NCBI RefSeq assembly: GCF_000934755.1
Contig: NZ_JYNP01000016.1
Span: forward strand, 1-64,000
From: Desulfonatronovibrio magnus
GTDB taxonomy: Bacteria; Desulfobacterota; Desulfovibrionia; Desulfovibrionales; Desulfonatronovibrionaceae
Reading direction: 5' to 3'
Length of the DNA stretch: 64,000 bases
Below are positions 51,434-61,089 of this stretch, piece after piece (position 1 is the stretch's first letter; each line of letters starts with the position of its first letter). The notes beneath the pieces were generated by a model. That model was not told where the DNA came from and searched no databases. It was given only the letters and a program-made list of their open reading frames with translations. The translations under genes and the position numbers were made by a program.

Positions 51434-51994
51434 TTACGCAGCGGTTTCCGTTTCAGTTTGTTGAGGGTTTTCCTGCGCTTGTGTCTGGTCTTGGTCAGTG
51501 TGAGCATCACCAACGTCCTGTACGATGTTCAGCTCTTCAGTTGAAAAGACCTTATTTACATCCAGGATGATGATAAATCGCTCGTCCTGTTTACCCATAC
51601 CTTGAATAAACTCAATATTGATTTGTGTTCCTATCTTTGGAGGTGGTTCAATATTCTGTTTATCTATCTCAAAAACTTCCTGTACCGAATCAGCCAGCGC
51701 ACCCATGATTGTTGACTCGCCATCAAACTTAACCTCTGTTATTATGATGCAGGTATTTACAGTACGCTCGGTTTTGGGCAGTCCGAACTTCAGCCTCAAA
51801 TCAGCCACAGGTACAGCCCGTCCTCGAAGATTGATTATGCCTAAAAGAAACTCCGGCGTCCTGGGTACTTTGGTTACAGGAGTGTAATCAAGAATTTCCC
51901 AGACATTGGCAATGTCTATGGCATAAAGTTCCTTTGCCAGCGTAAAAGTCAGATATTGATTGGCAGCAATTGCCTTGTCTTGTTTTTCAGCCAT
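51434..51994 (-). CDS. cheW: CheW-type chemotaxis coupling protein
   Basis: This 186-residue protein has QYLTFTLAKELYAIDIANVW, EILDYTPVTKVPRTPEFLLG, IINLRGRAVPVADLRLKFGL and GIGTQINIEFIQGMGKQDER-like PKIGTQINIEFIQGM. It is the CheW SH3-like fold that links chemoreceptors to CheA. The C-terminal ~35 residues are acidic and Gln-rich, an extension. It is ~200 bases downstream of a chemoreceptor gene, with which it likely works. No cheA is in the window. Confidence 0.92.
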   Translation of the reverse strand: MAEKQDKAIAANQYLTFTLAKELYAIDIANVWEILDYTPVTKVPRTPEFLLGIINLRGRAVPVADLRLKFGLPKTERTVNTCIIITEVKFDGESTIMGALADSVQEVFEIDKQNIEPPPKIGTQINIEFIQGMGKQDERFIIILDVNKVFSTEELNIVQDVGDAHTDQDQTQAQENPQQTETETAA

Positions 51995-52189
51995 AATGAC
52001 TCCTGTCTCAGAGTTATATTAACTCTTCAGCAACACTTTGCGTTTATCACTTTTCATCCACAATAAAGTTCCAGCCATCATATGGTTTTAAGCTAAGTGA
52101 TGCTGTAGTGTTAAAAAGTTAAGCATATTTTTACTCAGTTTTCAGGAGTCATGGGGCGAATTAGGTGCCCCATGACCCTGTGACTGGAA

Positions 52190-54238
52190 TCAGAATTTTT
52201 CAAAATCCTTGTCAATGTCGTCAGAGCCCATGTCCAGAGCAAAACGTCCATCCTTTTTACCTTTGCTTTCGTTTATAGCTCTTTTTTGAGATTGTCCGGT
52301 TTTTTCTTTTTTAACGGTGACCTTGCGCATTCTTGGGCCGCTGAATCCGGCGTCATCTCCGACTTTGAAGAAGGCCATGGTAGCCTGAAGCTGTTCAGCC
52401 TGGCTGGAAAGCTCTTCAGCAGTGGAGGACATTTCTTCGGCAGCAGAAGCATTCTGCTGAATGACCTGGTCTAATTGCTGCACAGCCTGATTAATTTGCT
52501 CAACGCCTGAATTCTGCTCACGACTGGCTGCGGCAATTTCCTGAATCAGTTCAGCGGTTTTCTGGATGTCTGGCACTATTTTCTTAAGCATCTCTCCAGC
52601 TTTTTCAGCTACATCCACACTTGAGCCTGACAGCTCGATAATTTCAGCGGCAGCTGTCTGACTTCTTTCTGCCAGCTTTCTAACTTCAGATGCCACCACA
52701 GCAAATCCTTTGCCTGCCTCTCCAGCCCGGGCAGCTTCAATGGCTGCGTTCAGGGCCAGGAGATTGGTCTGCCTGGCAATTTCTTCAATTATTGATATTT
52801 TGTCAGCTATCTGTTTCATGGCATCAACTGCCTGAAAAACCACCTTGCCGCCTTCTTCAGCGTCTTTGGCTGCCTGGATAGCTATTTTCTCTGTTTGAGC
52901 AGCGTTATCGGTATTTTGTTTGATGTTGGCCGCCATTTGTTCCATGCTGGACGATACTTCTTCTACCGAAGCTGCCTGTTCTGTAGCCCCCTGGGACATT
53001 TCCTCAGAAGAGGCGGAAAGTTCCTCACTACCCGCTGCTACATTTTCAGAGGCTGACTTAACCTCCACAACAACATCTTTGAGTTTGTCGCGCATGCGTT
53101 GCATGGATGAGGCCAGGATACCAATTTCATCCTTCTGGACTACATCTAATTGAGCAGTCAGGTTTCCGTCAGCCATATCCTTTGAAAAGCTCACTCCCTT
53201 GGCAACTGGAGAAGTGATGGCCTTTGTCAGTACAACACCGAGAATTAAGGCCAGGATGACTCCAATGGCCATACCTGCCAGGGCGATTACCTGGGCCTGT
53301 GCTGCATCAGTCTGTGCTTCTTCTACTGCTACGGCAGCACCTTCTACATTAATCTCCAGGACCTGGTTAAGAAAACGTAAAGCTTCAGCCTGACGTTCCC
53401 GTACTTCAACCATGGCCATTTCTGTCATATTGTCAAACAGGTTTTCAGCCTCCTGAGCTACAGCGAGGAGTTCATCAAACCTGGCAAAAGTCTGTTCGGC
53501 CATGGGCAGAGTTACATCCTCCAGGACCTGATTGGCTGAATCGATATTGTCGGCCTGTACATAGTTTCTGATTTCGGCAATGGAGTGGTGAAAAGGATCA
53601 TGAGAAGCAGGCATTTGACGCAGGATTTCAAGAAGCCTTGGGTTTTCAGTGCGGAAAGTAGCCAGCCATCTGCCGAAATTGCACGCAGCAGGATCGGTTC
53701 CGCCATCAAAGCGTTCGCCTCTCGTTATCAAGCCGTATACATCACCCATAAGGGCATGGTGGTCAGCTCTGAACTGTTCAAAGTTTCCGCGCAACTGGGC
53801 TGGATTGTCAATGCCAAGGCGCGTAAGCTGTCTTGACCTTTCAACAAATTCATCATTAACTCTTCGCCACTCATCAAGAGCAGCAACAGCCTGTCGCCAC
53901 AAAGCTCTCTCCTCGGAAGTAGCAGGCAAGGCCTCAAACTGTTCCCGAAGAGTCGCAATGTCAGATCTCAGCCTGGTCAGAATGCCCTGCTGTCTTTCCA
54001 TTTCTGTCTGTCCAAGACCGGGAACGAGCAGAGTTCTCTGGGCTACACGAAGGGACTCATAGTCTTTTTCAATTTCCATGAGTAATTGTACGCTGGGCAG
54101 GTTAACTGTTCCCACATATTCAATATGTCCTGAGAGGCTGTTTGCTCCCCGCCACCCGAAAAAACCTACAATAAGCACGATTAGGGCGACAATAACAAAT
54201 CCGCCCAATAGCTTTACTCCCAATTTAATGTTCTTCAT
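52190..54238 (-). CDS. Methyl-accepting chemotaxis protein with a periplasmic CZB-like zinc motif
   Basis: This 682-residue receptor has membrane helices at ~11-28 and ~317-338, a HAMP region, and a signalling domain with [20 protein letters not shown] and [20 protein letters not shown]. The ~290-residue periplasmic part begins like a four-helix-bundle sensor. It holds an exact CZB pattern: H160-x2-L163, C186-N-F-G-R-W191, H213-x3-H217. CZB domains bind zinc and are usually cytoplasmic; here topology places the motif outside. It is paired with cheW. The C-terminus [14 protein letters not shown] has no NWETF-type methylase-binding tail. Confidence 0.92.
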   Translation of the reverse strand: MKNIKLGVKLLGGFVIVALIVLIVGFFGWRGANSLSGHIEYVGTVNLPSVQLLMEIEKDYESLRVAQRTLLVPGLGQTEMERQQGILTRLRSDIATLREQFEALPATSEERALWRQAVAALDEWRRVNDEFVERSRQLTRLGIDNPAQLRGNFEQFRADHHALMGDVYGLITRGERFDGGTDPAACNFGRWLATFRTENPRLLEILRQMPASHDPFHHSIAEIRNYVQADNIDSANQVLEDVTLPMAEQTFARFDELLAVAQEAENLFDNMTEMAMVEVRERQAEALRFLNQVLEINVEGAAVAVEEAQTDAAQAQVIALAGMAIGVILALILGVVLTKAITSPVAKGVSFSKDMADGNLTAQLDVVQKDEIGILASSMQRMRDKLKDVVVEVKSASENVAAGSEELSASSEEMSQGATEQAASVEEVSSSMEQMAANIKQNTDNAAQTEKIAIQAAKDAEEGGKVVFQAVDAMKQIADKISIIEEIARQTNLLALNAAIEAARAGEAGKGFAVVASEVRKLAERSQTAAAEIIELSGSSVDVAEKAGEMLKKIVPDIQKTAELIQEIAAASREQNSGVEQINQAVQQLDQVIQQNASAAEEMSSTAEELSSQAEQLQATMAFFKVGDDAGFSGPRMRKVTVKKEKTGQSQKRAINESKGKKDGRFALDMGSDDIDKDFEKF

Positions 54239-54665
54239 CTGCTTACCTCCTGTTGCTTTTAAAAAATGTATCAGATTATCAATTTAAATAGCGACAATTA
54301 GTCAGTTGCTCGTAAACTTCTCACCCGTGCGGTCTGAGACCGAACCTGCGAGTAACTTTAGGATACTGTCACTTCTCTGGAAATTGGGACAGTCCCCGCA
54401 AGGTACTATAAAACAGATTGATGCTGCATTGGTTCCTGGAAGAAATTTGCTTAAATGATAAAATTTACACAGCGAGGGACAGTCCCCCTCCGGGCTGTAA
54501 GCCTCCGGGCAGGAAGCTGTGCCAGGCACAAAGTTCCCATCTTTGACGGAACTTTGCTGGCAAATGTGCATGAATCATAAGCAAAAATCGTAAAAATATG
54601 AAAATTATAACCATCTGATTTTGCATCCAATTTGGTTTTAGTTGCTCGTAAGGCCGAAGGTGTCA
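54239..54665. repeat. Repeat A, copy 3 (inverted)
   Basis: About 54302-54600 has AAATTGGGACAGTCCCCGCA, CAGCGAGGGACAGTCCCCCT, GGCTGTAAGCCTCCGGGCAG and TGTGCATGAATCATAAGCAA. It is the near-identical inverted partner of copy 2. No real gene is present. Confidence 0.85.
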
Positions 54666-55052
54666 TCAGTAATTTTCTGAAAGTACATAGTTAACTTGAT
54701 TAATTAATACCTCTGCACTGAATGGTTTGTTTAGAATCTGGCTGTATCCCATTTTCTTGATCCTGTTAGTAGTTTCTCTGTCACCATATCCAGTGATGAC
54801 CAGGACCTTTATTTCATTATTATGTCTGGAAAGTCTTTCAAGAAGTTCAATACCGCCCATGCCCGGCATCCTCAGATCAGTGACAATAAGCGCGACATTT
54901 TTGTTCTGCTCTTGCAGAGTTGACAGTTTTTCAAGCGCCTCAATGCCATCTCCTGCCTCAATGATATTGAAGCCCTGAGCCTTGAGAATCAGACTCATGG
55001 AGAAACGAAAATCAGACTCATCGTCTATTATGAGGATTGTTTTGGTACTCAT
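54666..55052 (-). CDS. Single-domain (CheY-like) response regulator
   Basis: This 128-residue protein has TILIIDDESDFRFSMSLILK (acidic pair), LIVTDLRMPGMGGIELLERL (phosphoacceptor Asp), KVLVITGYGD (Thr) and YSQILNKPFSAEVLINQVNY (Lys). All key receiver residues are present. There is no output domain. It is near, but not joined to, the MCP/cheW pair and an NtrC-type regulator, and could pass phosphate among the hybrid kinase and others. It is preceded by a sigma-54-like sequence. Confidence 0.9.
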   Translation of the reverse strand: MSTKTILIIDDESDFRFSMSLILKAQGFNIIEAGDGIEALEKLSTLQEQNKNVALIVTDLRMPGMGGIELLERLSRHNNEIKVLVITGYGDRETTNRIKKMGYSQILNKPFSAEVLINQVNYVLSENY

Positions 55053-55063
55053 GTGTCATTTTT

Positions 55064-55079
55064 AGCACTAAATGTGCCA
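55064..55079 (-). promoter_or_regulatory. Sigma-54-like -24/-12 sequence before the CheY-like gene
   Basis: On the minus strand TGGCACATTTAGTGCT matches the consensus TGGCAC-N5-TTGCA except at one position. Its GC element is only 12 bases before the ATG, so transcription would start at or next to the start codon. The proximity weakens the case. The same bases form a short inverted repeat. Confidence 0.35.
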
Positions 55080-55178
55080 GGCTGCTTGAGGTATGCATGC
55101 ATGACAGGAATTACAATATGAATAAGGGGTTATGAGATGGTAGAAAAAAATATTGTCTGGTCAGCAAGATTGATGAGT

Positions 55179-55284
55179 GTCAATTAAAATTGACGTGTTT
55201 GAATTTGCAGTTCCGGTTAGTGCTTGAGAAAACAGGACTTGAAAGAAAAGTTTACGTGTCTAAGGGATGTCAATAAAGATTGAC
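55179..55284. promoter_or_regulatory. Two palindromic operator-like sites, GTCAAT-N4-ATTGAC
   Basis: GTCAATTAAAATTGAC at 55179-55194 and GTCAATAAAGATTGAC at 55269-55284 share the arms GTCAAT and ATTGAC and are both followed by G. They start exactly 90 bases apart, upstream of the CheY-like gene on the minus strand. They look like binding sites of one dimeric regulator; which one is unknown. Confidence 0.55.
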
Positions 55285-55324
55285 GTTGCATAGAATTTGC
55301 TTGATGTGGATGCTTGCTTAGAAG

Positions 55325-55716
55325 TTCCTCACCCGGGCGGACCGGGATCGAACCTGCGGGTAACTGTCTTTAAAGTGGAGCCTGCATCCTGCAGGCAATT
55401 TAATTCCAGGCGGCTGGAAGCTGCCTCCGCATTGAAGAACAGTCCCATATTTTCGAAATTGGGACAGTCCCCGCGAGGTACTATAAAAAAGATTGATTCT
55501 GCATTGATTCCTGGAAGAAATTTGCTTTGATGAAAAAATCTACACAGCGAGGGACAGTCCCCCTCCGGGCTGTAAGCCTCCGGGCAGGAAGCTGTGCCAG
55601 GCGTAAAACTCTCATCTTTGACGGAACTTTTCAGGCAAATGTGCATCAATCATAAGCAAAAATCGTGAAAATGTGAAAACTGTAATCATCTGATTTTTTT
55701 TGCAAAACGATTGAAG
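55325..55716. repeat. Repeat A, copy 4 (inverted)
   Basis: It contains CACCCGGGCGGACCGGGATC, AAATTGGGACAGTCCCCGCG, GCGAGGGACAGTCCCCCTCC and CATCAATCATAAGCAAAAAT, in the same orientation as copy 3 but more diverged. It spans the whole gap down to the stop codon of the NtrC-type gene. Confidence 0.85.
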
Positions 55717-57129
55717 TTACTTGTAATCGTTGTATTTTTTAAGGCGCTGATTCAGGGCCTGCCTTGAAATACCCAGCATTCTGGCTGCTTGAGATTGATT
55801 GCCCTCTGATCTGATCATGGCCTGTTTCACGAGTTTGATTGTTGCCTGTTCTATGGAGGGCAATGGGTCTGGATAGTCCCAGTCCGAGTTGCTGCTTGAC
55901 TCTTGGGCAGGAGTTGAGCATTTAAAATTTTTTTTACGCAAATGACTCAGGCTGTTTTCAAGAGATTCAAGGCCTCCTCTGGCCATGGCACCGAAAATCA
56001 TGGAGCGCAGCTCACGTATGTTTCCAGGATAATCATATGCTTTCAAAAGCTCAAGCAAAGTAGGACTCAAGGGATCCATGCTGATCTTTAGATCCTGGCA
56101 AGCGGCTTGATGGAAAAATTTTGCGAGAAATAGAATGTCGCTTTTACGATTCCTTAGTGGTGGCAGATGGATATGGTAGGTATTGATTCTGTAAAAGAGA
56201 TCATCCCGAAAATCGCCTTTTTTTACACTATCCTCCAGTTCCTTGTTGGTTGCGGCAACAATCCTGGCCATTGCTTTTTTGGGATTGTCAGATCCAAGAG
56301 GGTAGTAAGATTTGTCCTGTATAAGGTTTAGAAGCTTCACCTGGGAAGGGGGGGGCAGATCTCCAATTTCATCCAGAAAGAGCGTACCGCCTCCTGCCTG
56401 CTCAACCAGACCTTTTCTTGATTCCTTTGCGTCTGTAAATGCTCCCCTGATATGTCCGAAAAGAGTGTCAGCAAAAACATTGTCATCCAATCCTGCTGCA
56501 TTGAGGCTGATAAAAGAGCCTGTTCTATTGCTGGCCTTGTGCAGAGCCCTGGCCATAAGATCCTTGCCTGTACCGGTTTCTCCGGTGATGAGAACCGGGT
56601 CTGAAGCAGGCGCGATAACTTCAATATAGCTGAAAAGAGATTTCATCTTTGAGTCAGACGTAATGATATCGGCAAAATGATCAGGGTTTTCCAGATCTCC
56701 GGTCAATAATTTGTTTTTAAGAAGCAGATTCTGCCTTACAATTACAGAGTGATGCAGGGCTCTGCGAACTGTAGTGGTGAGCCTATGAGAATCAACCGGT
56801 TTGGTCAGGTAATCGAAAGCGCCTTTTTTCATACACCTGACAGCAGTATCTGTTTCATTGACCCCGGTGATGACTATTACTTGTACTTCAGGGCATTGCC
56901 GGCTTATCTGCTCTAAGATTTCTTCACCTGAAACTTCCGGCATGAAAAGGTCAAGAAGCAGAATTCTACACTGCAGTCCAGGCAATAAGTTAAGAATGTC
57001 CTGACCATGATTAAACACATGAATGTCTTCAAAGCCATGTGAACGAAGAGTGATAAACAGGCTGTCCAGGAGGCTTTTCTCATCGTCTAAAATGTATATC
57101 GTCTGATTTGAGTTAGTGTTTATGTACAT
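55717..57129 (-). CDS. NtrC-family sigma-54-dependent response regulator
   Basis: This 470-residue protein has a receiver domain (IYILDDEKSLLDSLFITLRS, CRILLLDLFMPEVSGEEILE, FDYLTKPVDS). An AAA+ domain follows, with GETGTGKDLMARALHKASNR (Walker A), the sigma-54-contacting GAFTDA, and GGGTLFLDEIGDLPPPSQVK. A C-terminal Fis-type HTH has GNQSQAARMLGISRQALNQR. All parts needed for activation are present. It is ~50 bases downstream of a hybrid kinase gene, its likely partner. Possible targets include the sigma-54-like site before the CheY-like gene. Confidence 0.95.
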   Translation of the reverse strand: MYINTNSNQTIYILDDEKSLLDSLFITLRSHGFEDIHVFNHGQDILNLLPGLQCRILLLDLFMPEVSGEEILEQISRQCPEVQVIVITGVNETDTAVRCMKKGAFDYLTKPVDSHRLTTTVRRALHHSVIVRQNLLLKNKLLTGDLENPDHFADIITSDSKMKSLFSYIEVIAPASDPVLITGETGTGKDLMARALHKASNRTGSFISLNAAGLDDNVFADTLFGHIRGAFTDAKESRKGLVEQAGGGTLFLDEIGDLPPPSQVKLLNLIQDKSYYPLGSDNPKKAMARIVAATNKELEDSVKKGDFRDDLFYRINTYHIHLPPLRNRKSDILFLAKFFHQAACQDLKISMDPLSPTLLELLKAYDYPGNIRELRSMIFGAMARGGLESLENSLSHLRKKNFKCSTPAQESSSNSDWDYPDPLPSIEQATIKLVKQAMIRSEGNQSQAARMLGISRQALNQRLKKYNDYK

Positions 57130-57178
57130 AGCTGAAAATTATTGGTTCAACCCTGTTTATAAGAGAATATAAAAAAAA

Positions 57179-59542
57179 TCATGTTGAAGTATGAGGAAGT
57201 TTCAGCAGAACGGTGGCTTCAGTTCCCTGTCCCGGAGCTGATTTTATGAGAAGTTGTCCCTGATGGTCCTGAATGATGGAGGAAGAAATGGACAAACCAA
57301 GCCCTGTGCCTTCGGGTTGACGCTTAGTGCTGAAAAAAGGATCAAAAATGCGTTTAATGATATCCTGAGATATACCTGCGCCCTGGTCAGTGATCTTGAA
57401 ACCAACGGATTTCTTTTCCAGATTGTGAAAAGTTTCAAAAGATACTGACTGGGACTTGCTGTCAAGTGCCTGTCCGGCATTTATAAGCAGATTGACAACA
57501 ACCTGTTCTAATTTTTGAAAATCCCCCAAAATTAAAGGAAGATCAGGTTGGGGGTGAAATGTAAAGTTGCTTGTAAATTTGGACATGGTTTTTTCCACCA
57601 GGGTAAGAGCGGACTCGGCCACTTCATTTATGTCTACGTATTTGCTTGTATCAAGAGGCGATTGACGGGCGAAGTCTTTAAGTTCCGACACTATAGTACT
57701 GATCCTTTTACTGCCTTCATTTACTCCTGAAAACAATCTGAACATATAGTCCTTCATGACACTGAAAGGTAGTTCGGCTATTTGAAAGTCGGGGTTCTTG
57801 TTGTGATAGGCTTCAAGAACGGGCAGGGAGTCTTTCCATGCGTTTTCAAGTATGGGAGTGTTGAGCATGATCAGGTTGTTGGGGTTATTGATTTCGTGTG
57901 CAACACCTGCCACTAAGGTGCCCAATGCAGTTATCTTGGAAGCCTGAGCAAGCTGCTCCTGGTGCTGTTTTTTCTTTAATTCCAGCGCTTTCTTTTCACT
58001 GATATCCATAGCCATGCCCATGACAGCAACGCTACGTTCATGAATGCGGGTCTGAGCTGCACCAATAAACCTGATACATTTAAAATTTTGCCCACTGACT
58101 ATACGAAATTCAAAGTCAAATGACTCAAATGAATGTAAAACTTTTTCCCATACTTTAGAAAATTCCATCCGGTCTTCAAAGTGTACTTTATTGAGTAAAC
58201 CCGAAAAGCTCAACTTAAGATCCGGTTGAATTCTCATTATTCTGAAAAAACCTTCAGATCCGGTAAAAAAGTCTTGAACCGGATCATATTTCCAGCTGCC
58301 CATGCCAGCAACTTCTTCAGCCATTTTAAGATCCATGTTGCTCTGGACCAGTTCATGTTCCATTCTTTTTCTTCTGGTGATGTCATGAATGATGGAATAG
58401 AGCATGGTCTTTCCTTCAATTAAAATGGGACCGCTGAAAATCTCTACATCTCTGACACTGCCATCAGCCAGGCAGTGCTTGAAATAAAACTGGCTCCTGC
58501 TCTCAATATCGGGCTTTTCAATTTTTCCAAGAGAATCTTCCTCTGAAGACATGCTCATGTCTGACATTTTCATGGAAGTAAGCTTATCAACACTCCATCC
58601 ATAATATCTGGATGCTGCCTGGTTTGCTTCAACTATCTGGCCGGTGGATGGATCGATAATCAACATGGCTGAATGGCTGTCCTGAAACAGGGACCGGTAC
58701 CTTTGTTCACTTTCCTTGAGGGCCATGGTACGTTCGTGCAAAAGGTCTTCGATATTTATCAGCGCTCTTGCCCTTCTGGAGCTGGTACATATTTTCAGAG
58801 CATATTCAGGATCATAGGGCTTACGCAGGTAACCTGAAGCACCAAGGTTCAGCCAGTCAACGGCAAAACCAGGGTGACTGTCAGAAGTGGACATGATATA
58901 GACTGCACTGGGGTTCAAGGCATAAAATTCTTTGAGCAATTCCTGCCCTGAAGTATCAGGCAGGTGATGGTTTAGAATAAGAACATCAAAGTGCTTTGAA
59001 GCGAATTCCTTTCTGGCCATTGTGCCAGTTTGGACATGCAGAGTATTATAACCGCTTTCTTCAAAAACTTCCTTCAGTTGACAGGCCACTGTAGAATCCG
59101 GTTCAACAAACATGATGTTGGCAACATTCTGGTTGTAATCTCCGCGAAGAAGTGATTTGGATCGTTCAATAAAGATTTCCGGATCTACAGGTGCTGACAT
59201 AAAGGCGTTGGCTCCAAGGTCAGTTACTGTCCGCAATGCTTTAGTGCCGGCAAAGGTGGCTGAGACAACCATTATGGGGATATGGTTGCAGGACTTGTAC
59301 ATGGGTGAACGCAAAAGTCTGCAGAAACGCCATCCGTCTATACCGGGCATGTTCAGGTCGGTGACGATAAGGTCCGGGAATTCTTGGCTGGAAAGAGCAT
59401 CCAGCGCTTCTTCAGCTCCTGGAAATTTTCTGGTTTTAAAGCCACTGCTTTCCAGCAGCCATGCCAGGTGGACCACCTGCACTGGATCATCATTGACAAC
59501 ATGAATCAAAGGAGTGTGGTTGTTTGTGGAAGCTTTTTGCAT
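57179..59542 (-). CDS. Hybrid histidine kinase with two receiver and two PAS domains
   Basis: This 787-residue protein has receiver 1 (~12-130, DLIVTDLNMPGIDGWRF), receiver 2 (~140-260, FDVLILNHHLPDTSGQELL), PAS domains (~275-390, HSAMLIIDPSTGQIVEANQA; ~405-520), a HisKA-like H-box (ALGTLVAGVAHEINNPNNLI), and a HATPase (VVVNLLINAGQAL, DQGAGI, GTGLGLSISSSIIQDHQGQL). In receiver 2 the acceptor position reads LILNHH, Asn instead of Asp, so it is probably not phosphorylated. No membrane helices are present. It likely phosphorylates the NtrC-type protein encoded just downstream. Confidence 0.92.
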   Translation of the reverse strand: MQKASTNNHTPLIHVVNDDPVQVVHLAWLLESSGFKTRKFPGAEEALDALSSQEFPDLIVTDLNMPGIDGWRFCRLLRSPMYKSCNHIPIMVVSATFAGTKALRTVTDLGANAFMSAPVDPEIFIERSKSLLRGDYNQNVANIMFVEPDSTVACQLKEVFEESGYNTLHVQTGTMARKEFASKHFDVLILNHHLPDTSGQELLKEFYALNPSAVYIMSTSDSHPGFAVDWLNLGASGYLRKPYDPEYALKICTSSRRARALINIEDLLHERTMALKESEQRYRSLFQDSHSAMLIIDPSTGQIVEANQAASRYYGWSVDKLTSMKMSDMSMSSEEDSLGKIEKPDIESRSQFYFKHCLADGSVRDVEIFSGPILIEGKTMLYSIIHDITRRKRMEHELVQSNMDLKMAEEVAGMGSWKYDPVQDFFTGSEGFFRIMRIQPDLKLSFSGLLNKVHFEDRMEFSKVWEKVLHSFESFDFEFRIVSGQNFKCIRFIGAAQTRIHERSVAVMGMAMDISEKKALELKKKQHQEQLAQASKITALGTLVAGVAHEINNPNNLIMLNTPILENAWKDSLPVLEAYHNKNPDFQIAELPFSVMKDYMFRLFSGVNEGSKRISTIVSELKDFARQSPLDTSKYVDINEVAESALTLVEKTMSKFTSNFTFHPQPDLPLILGDFQKLEQVVVNLLINAGQALDSKSQSVSFETFHNLEKKSVGFKITDQGAGISQDIIKRIFDPFFSTKRQPEGTGLGLSISSSIIQDHQGQLLIKSAPGQGTEATVLLKLPHTST

Positions 59543-59569
59543 AAGAACATTACCTTGCTTTCATGTTTA

Positions 59570-60337
59570 TTAAATGATGGCATCAAAATATCCCCGGGTG
59601 GTGACCATCCACTGGCCGATGTTTATTGTTCTGGAATTGCCGATTATGACCAGGCTGCGCATGTCAATTTTATCCAAGGGCATGTGGGTAAGGCTGGTGG
59701 CAATGATATTCTGGTTATTTAGTGATGCGTTTCTGACTATGCCAACCAGGGTTTGCGCCGGGCGAAACTCCAGAAAAATTTCCCTGGCCCTTTGCAGCTG
59801 TCTGGTTCTTTTTTTGCTTCTGGGATTGTAAAGGACTGTGACCATATCTGCCATGGCCAGGGCTTTGAGCCTGTTATCAATTTCATCCCAGCTGATGAGA
59901 AGGTCTGAAAGACTGACGCAGGCATAATCAAGCATCAGGGGGGCGCCAAGGGCTGCGGCTCCAGCCTGGGCAGCACTAACACCTGGAACAATTTCTATAT
60001 CTAAGTGCAAATCGTTTTCCCTGATCATTTCTAAGGCCAGCCCGGCCATGCCATATATCCCGGCATCTCCTGACGATACGAGGCTGACTGTCCTGCCTGC
60101 CAGGGCTGCATCAATTGCACTGGCACACCTGTGACGCTCCCGGGCCATGCCGGAAGCAATTATTTCCTGATGGGTGATGAGATCATTAATATGTTCTATG
60201 TACCTGTGATAACCCACCACAACATCAGAGCTTCTGATGACTTTTTCAGCCCGGACAGTCCTGTCTAAGGCATTACCCGGTCCTATTCCCACGGCAAAAA
60301 GTTTTCCCTGGCAAGGGCTATTGCTACCTGTCTGCAT
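59570..60337 (-). CDS. cobJ: Precorrin-3B C17-methyltransferase (CobJ/CbiH)
   Basis: This 255-residue protein has GKLFAVGIGPGNALDRTVRA, DVVVGYHRYIEHIND, IASGMARERHRCASAIDAAL, VSLVSSGDAGIYGMAGLALE and MVTVLYNPRSKKRTRQLQRA. These are the tetrapyrrole methylase motifs of CbiH/CobJ, which methylates C17 and contracts the ring in the anaerobic route. Its start overlaps cbiG by 55 bases. It is the last of four overlapping cobalamin genes. Confidence 0.92.
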   Translation of the reverse strand: MQTGSNSPCQGKLFAVGIGPGNALDRTVRAEKVIRSSDVVVGYHRYIEHINDLITHQEIIASGMARERHRCASAIDAALAGRTVSLVSSGDAGIYGMAGLALEMIRENDLHLDIEIVPGVSAAQAGAAALGAPLMLDYACVSLSDLLISWDEIDNRLKALAMADMVTVLYNPRSKKRTRQLQRAREIFLEFRPAQTLVGIVRNASLNNQNIIATSLTHMPLDKIDMRSLVIIGNSRTINIGQWMVTTRGYFDAII

Positions 60338-61089
60338 ATTGTTTTTTCCAGTATAAGTTTGGTGTTATGTCCACCCAGCAGGGCACATGGCTCAGCAACA
60401 CCCGGCAGGCCGATCTTTTCCTGAACCAGCTGTGATCTGGAAATGTTCAGGGGCATATTGCGGATTCTGCTGGAAGGAATAAATAGTAGCGGCAGCCCGA
60501 GCTTGCCAGCTGCCTCAATCAAACCGGCTTCCTTTTTTTTGATGTCTACGCTGGTTAGGAGCCTTACTTGCGATATGCTCACCCCGGCCTTGTCTAAGGC
60601 GCTGTGCAGGGCTCTGATGATATTTTCAGCTGTTACTGCCTTGCGGCAGCCCACTCCTGCGATGATGTTCCGGGCAGCTTGTGTGGCTGTGGTAATAACA
60701 GGTAAGCAGCCCAGAATATTGCAGACCCGGACAGACAAGTCATTAGCACCGCCTTCATGTCCGGACAAAAGGCTGATGGCCCATCTTGCCCCGGCATCCA
60801 CCACAACTACAGCAGGATCTGTCAGTTTATGCCTGATACAGGGGGCCACAGCCCTGAGGGCCACACCTGTGGGGGCAATAAAAATCAGAGACTTATAAGC
60901 AGAAAAAATTTGACTGGTCAGTTCAGCAATACGCTCAAATTTTTTTTCATTAACAGAGCTTTCAACATCCTGGTGCACAAACACACTGGCCTCAAGCTCT
61001 GCTGCGAGTTTGCGGGCGATAATCAGCCCCCTGGAAGACAAGGTCAGGATGGCTGTGGTGGAGAATGAATCAGGACTGACCAAAAACAT
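60283..61089 (-). CDS. cbiG: Cobalt-precorrin-5A hydrolase (CbiG)
   Basis: This 268-residue protein has SLIFIAPTGVALRAVAPCIR, DPAVVVVDAGARWAISLLSG, HEGGANDLSVRVCNILGCLP and AGVGCRKAVTAENIIRALHS, followed by CobE-like SEAGLIEAAGKLGLPLLFIP. That is the CbiG N-terminal plus C-terminal CobE domain; it opens the lactone of cobalt-precorrin-5A. It overlaps both neighbours (20 and 55 bases), a sign of tight coupling. CbiG and CbiD mark the anaerobic pathway. Confidence 0.92.
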   Translation of the reverse strand: MFLVSPDSFSTTAILTLSSRGLIIARKLAAELEASVFVHQDVESSVNEKKFERIAELTSQIFSAYKSLIFIAPTGVALRAVAPCIRHKLTDPAVVVVDAGARWAISLLSGHEGGANDLSVRVCNILGCLPVITTATQAARNIIAGVGCRKAVTAENIIRALHSALDKAGVSISQVRLLTSVDIKKKEAGLIEAAGKLGLPLLFIPSSRIRNMPLNISRSQLVQEKIGLPGVAEPCALLGGHNTKLILEKTICRQVAIALARENFLPWE

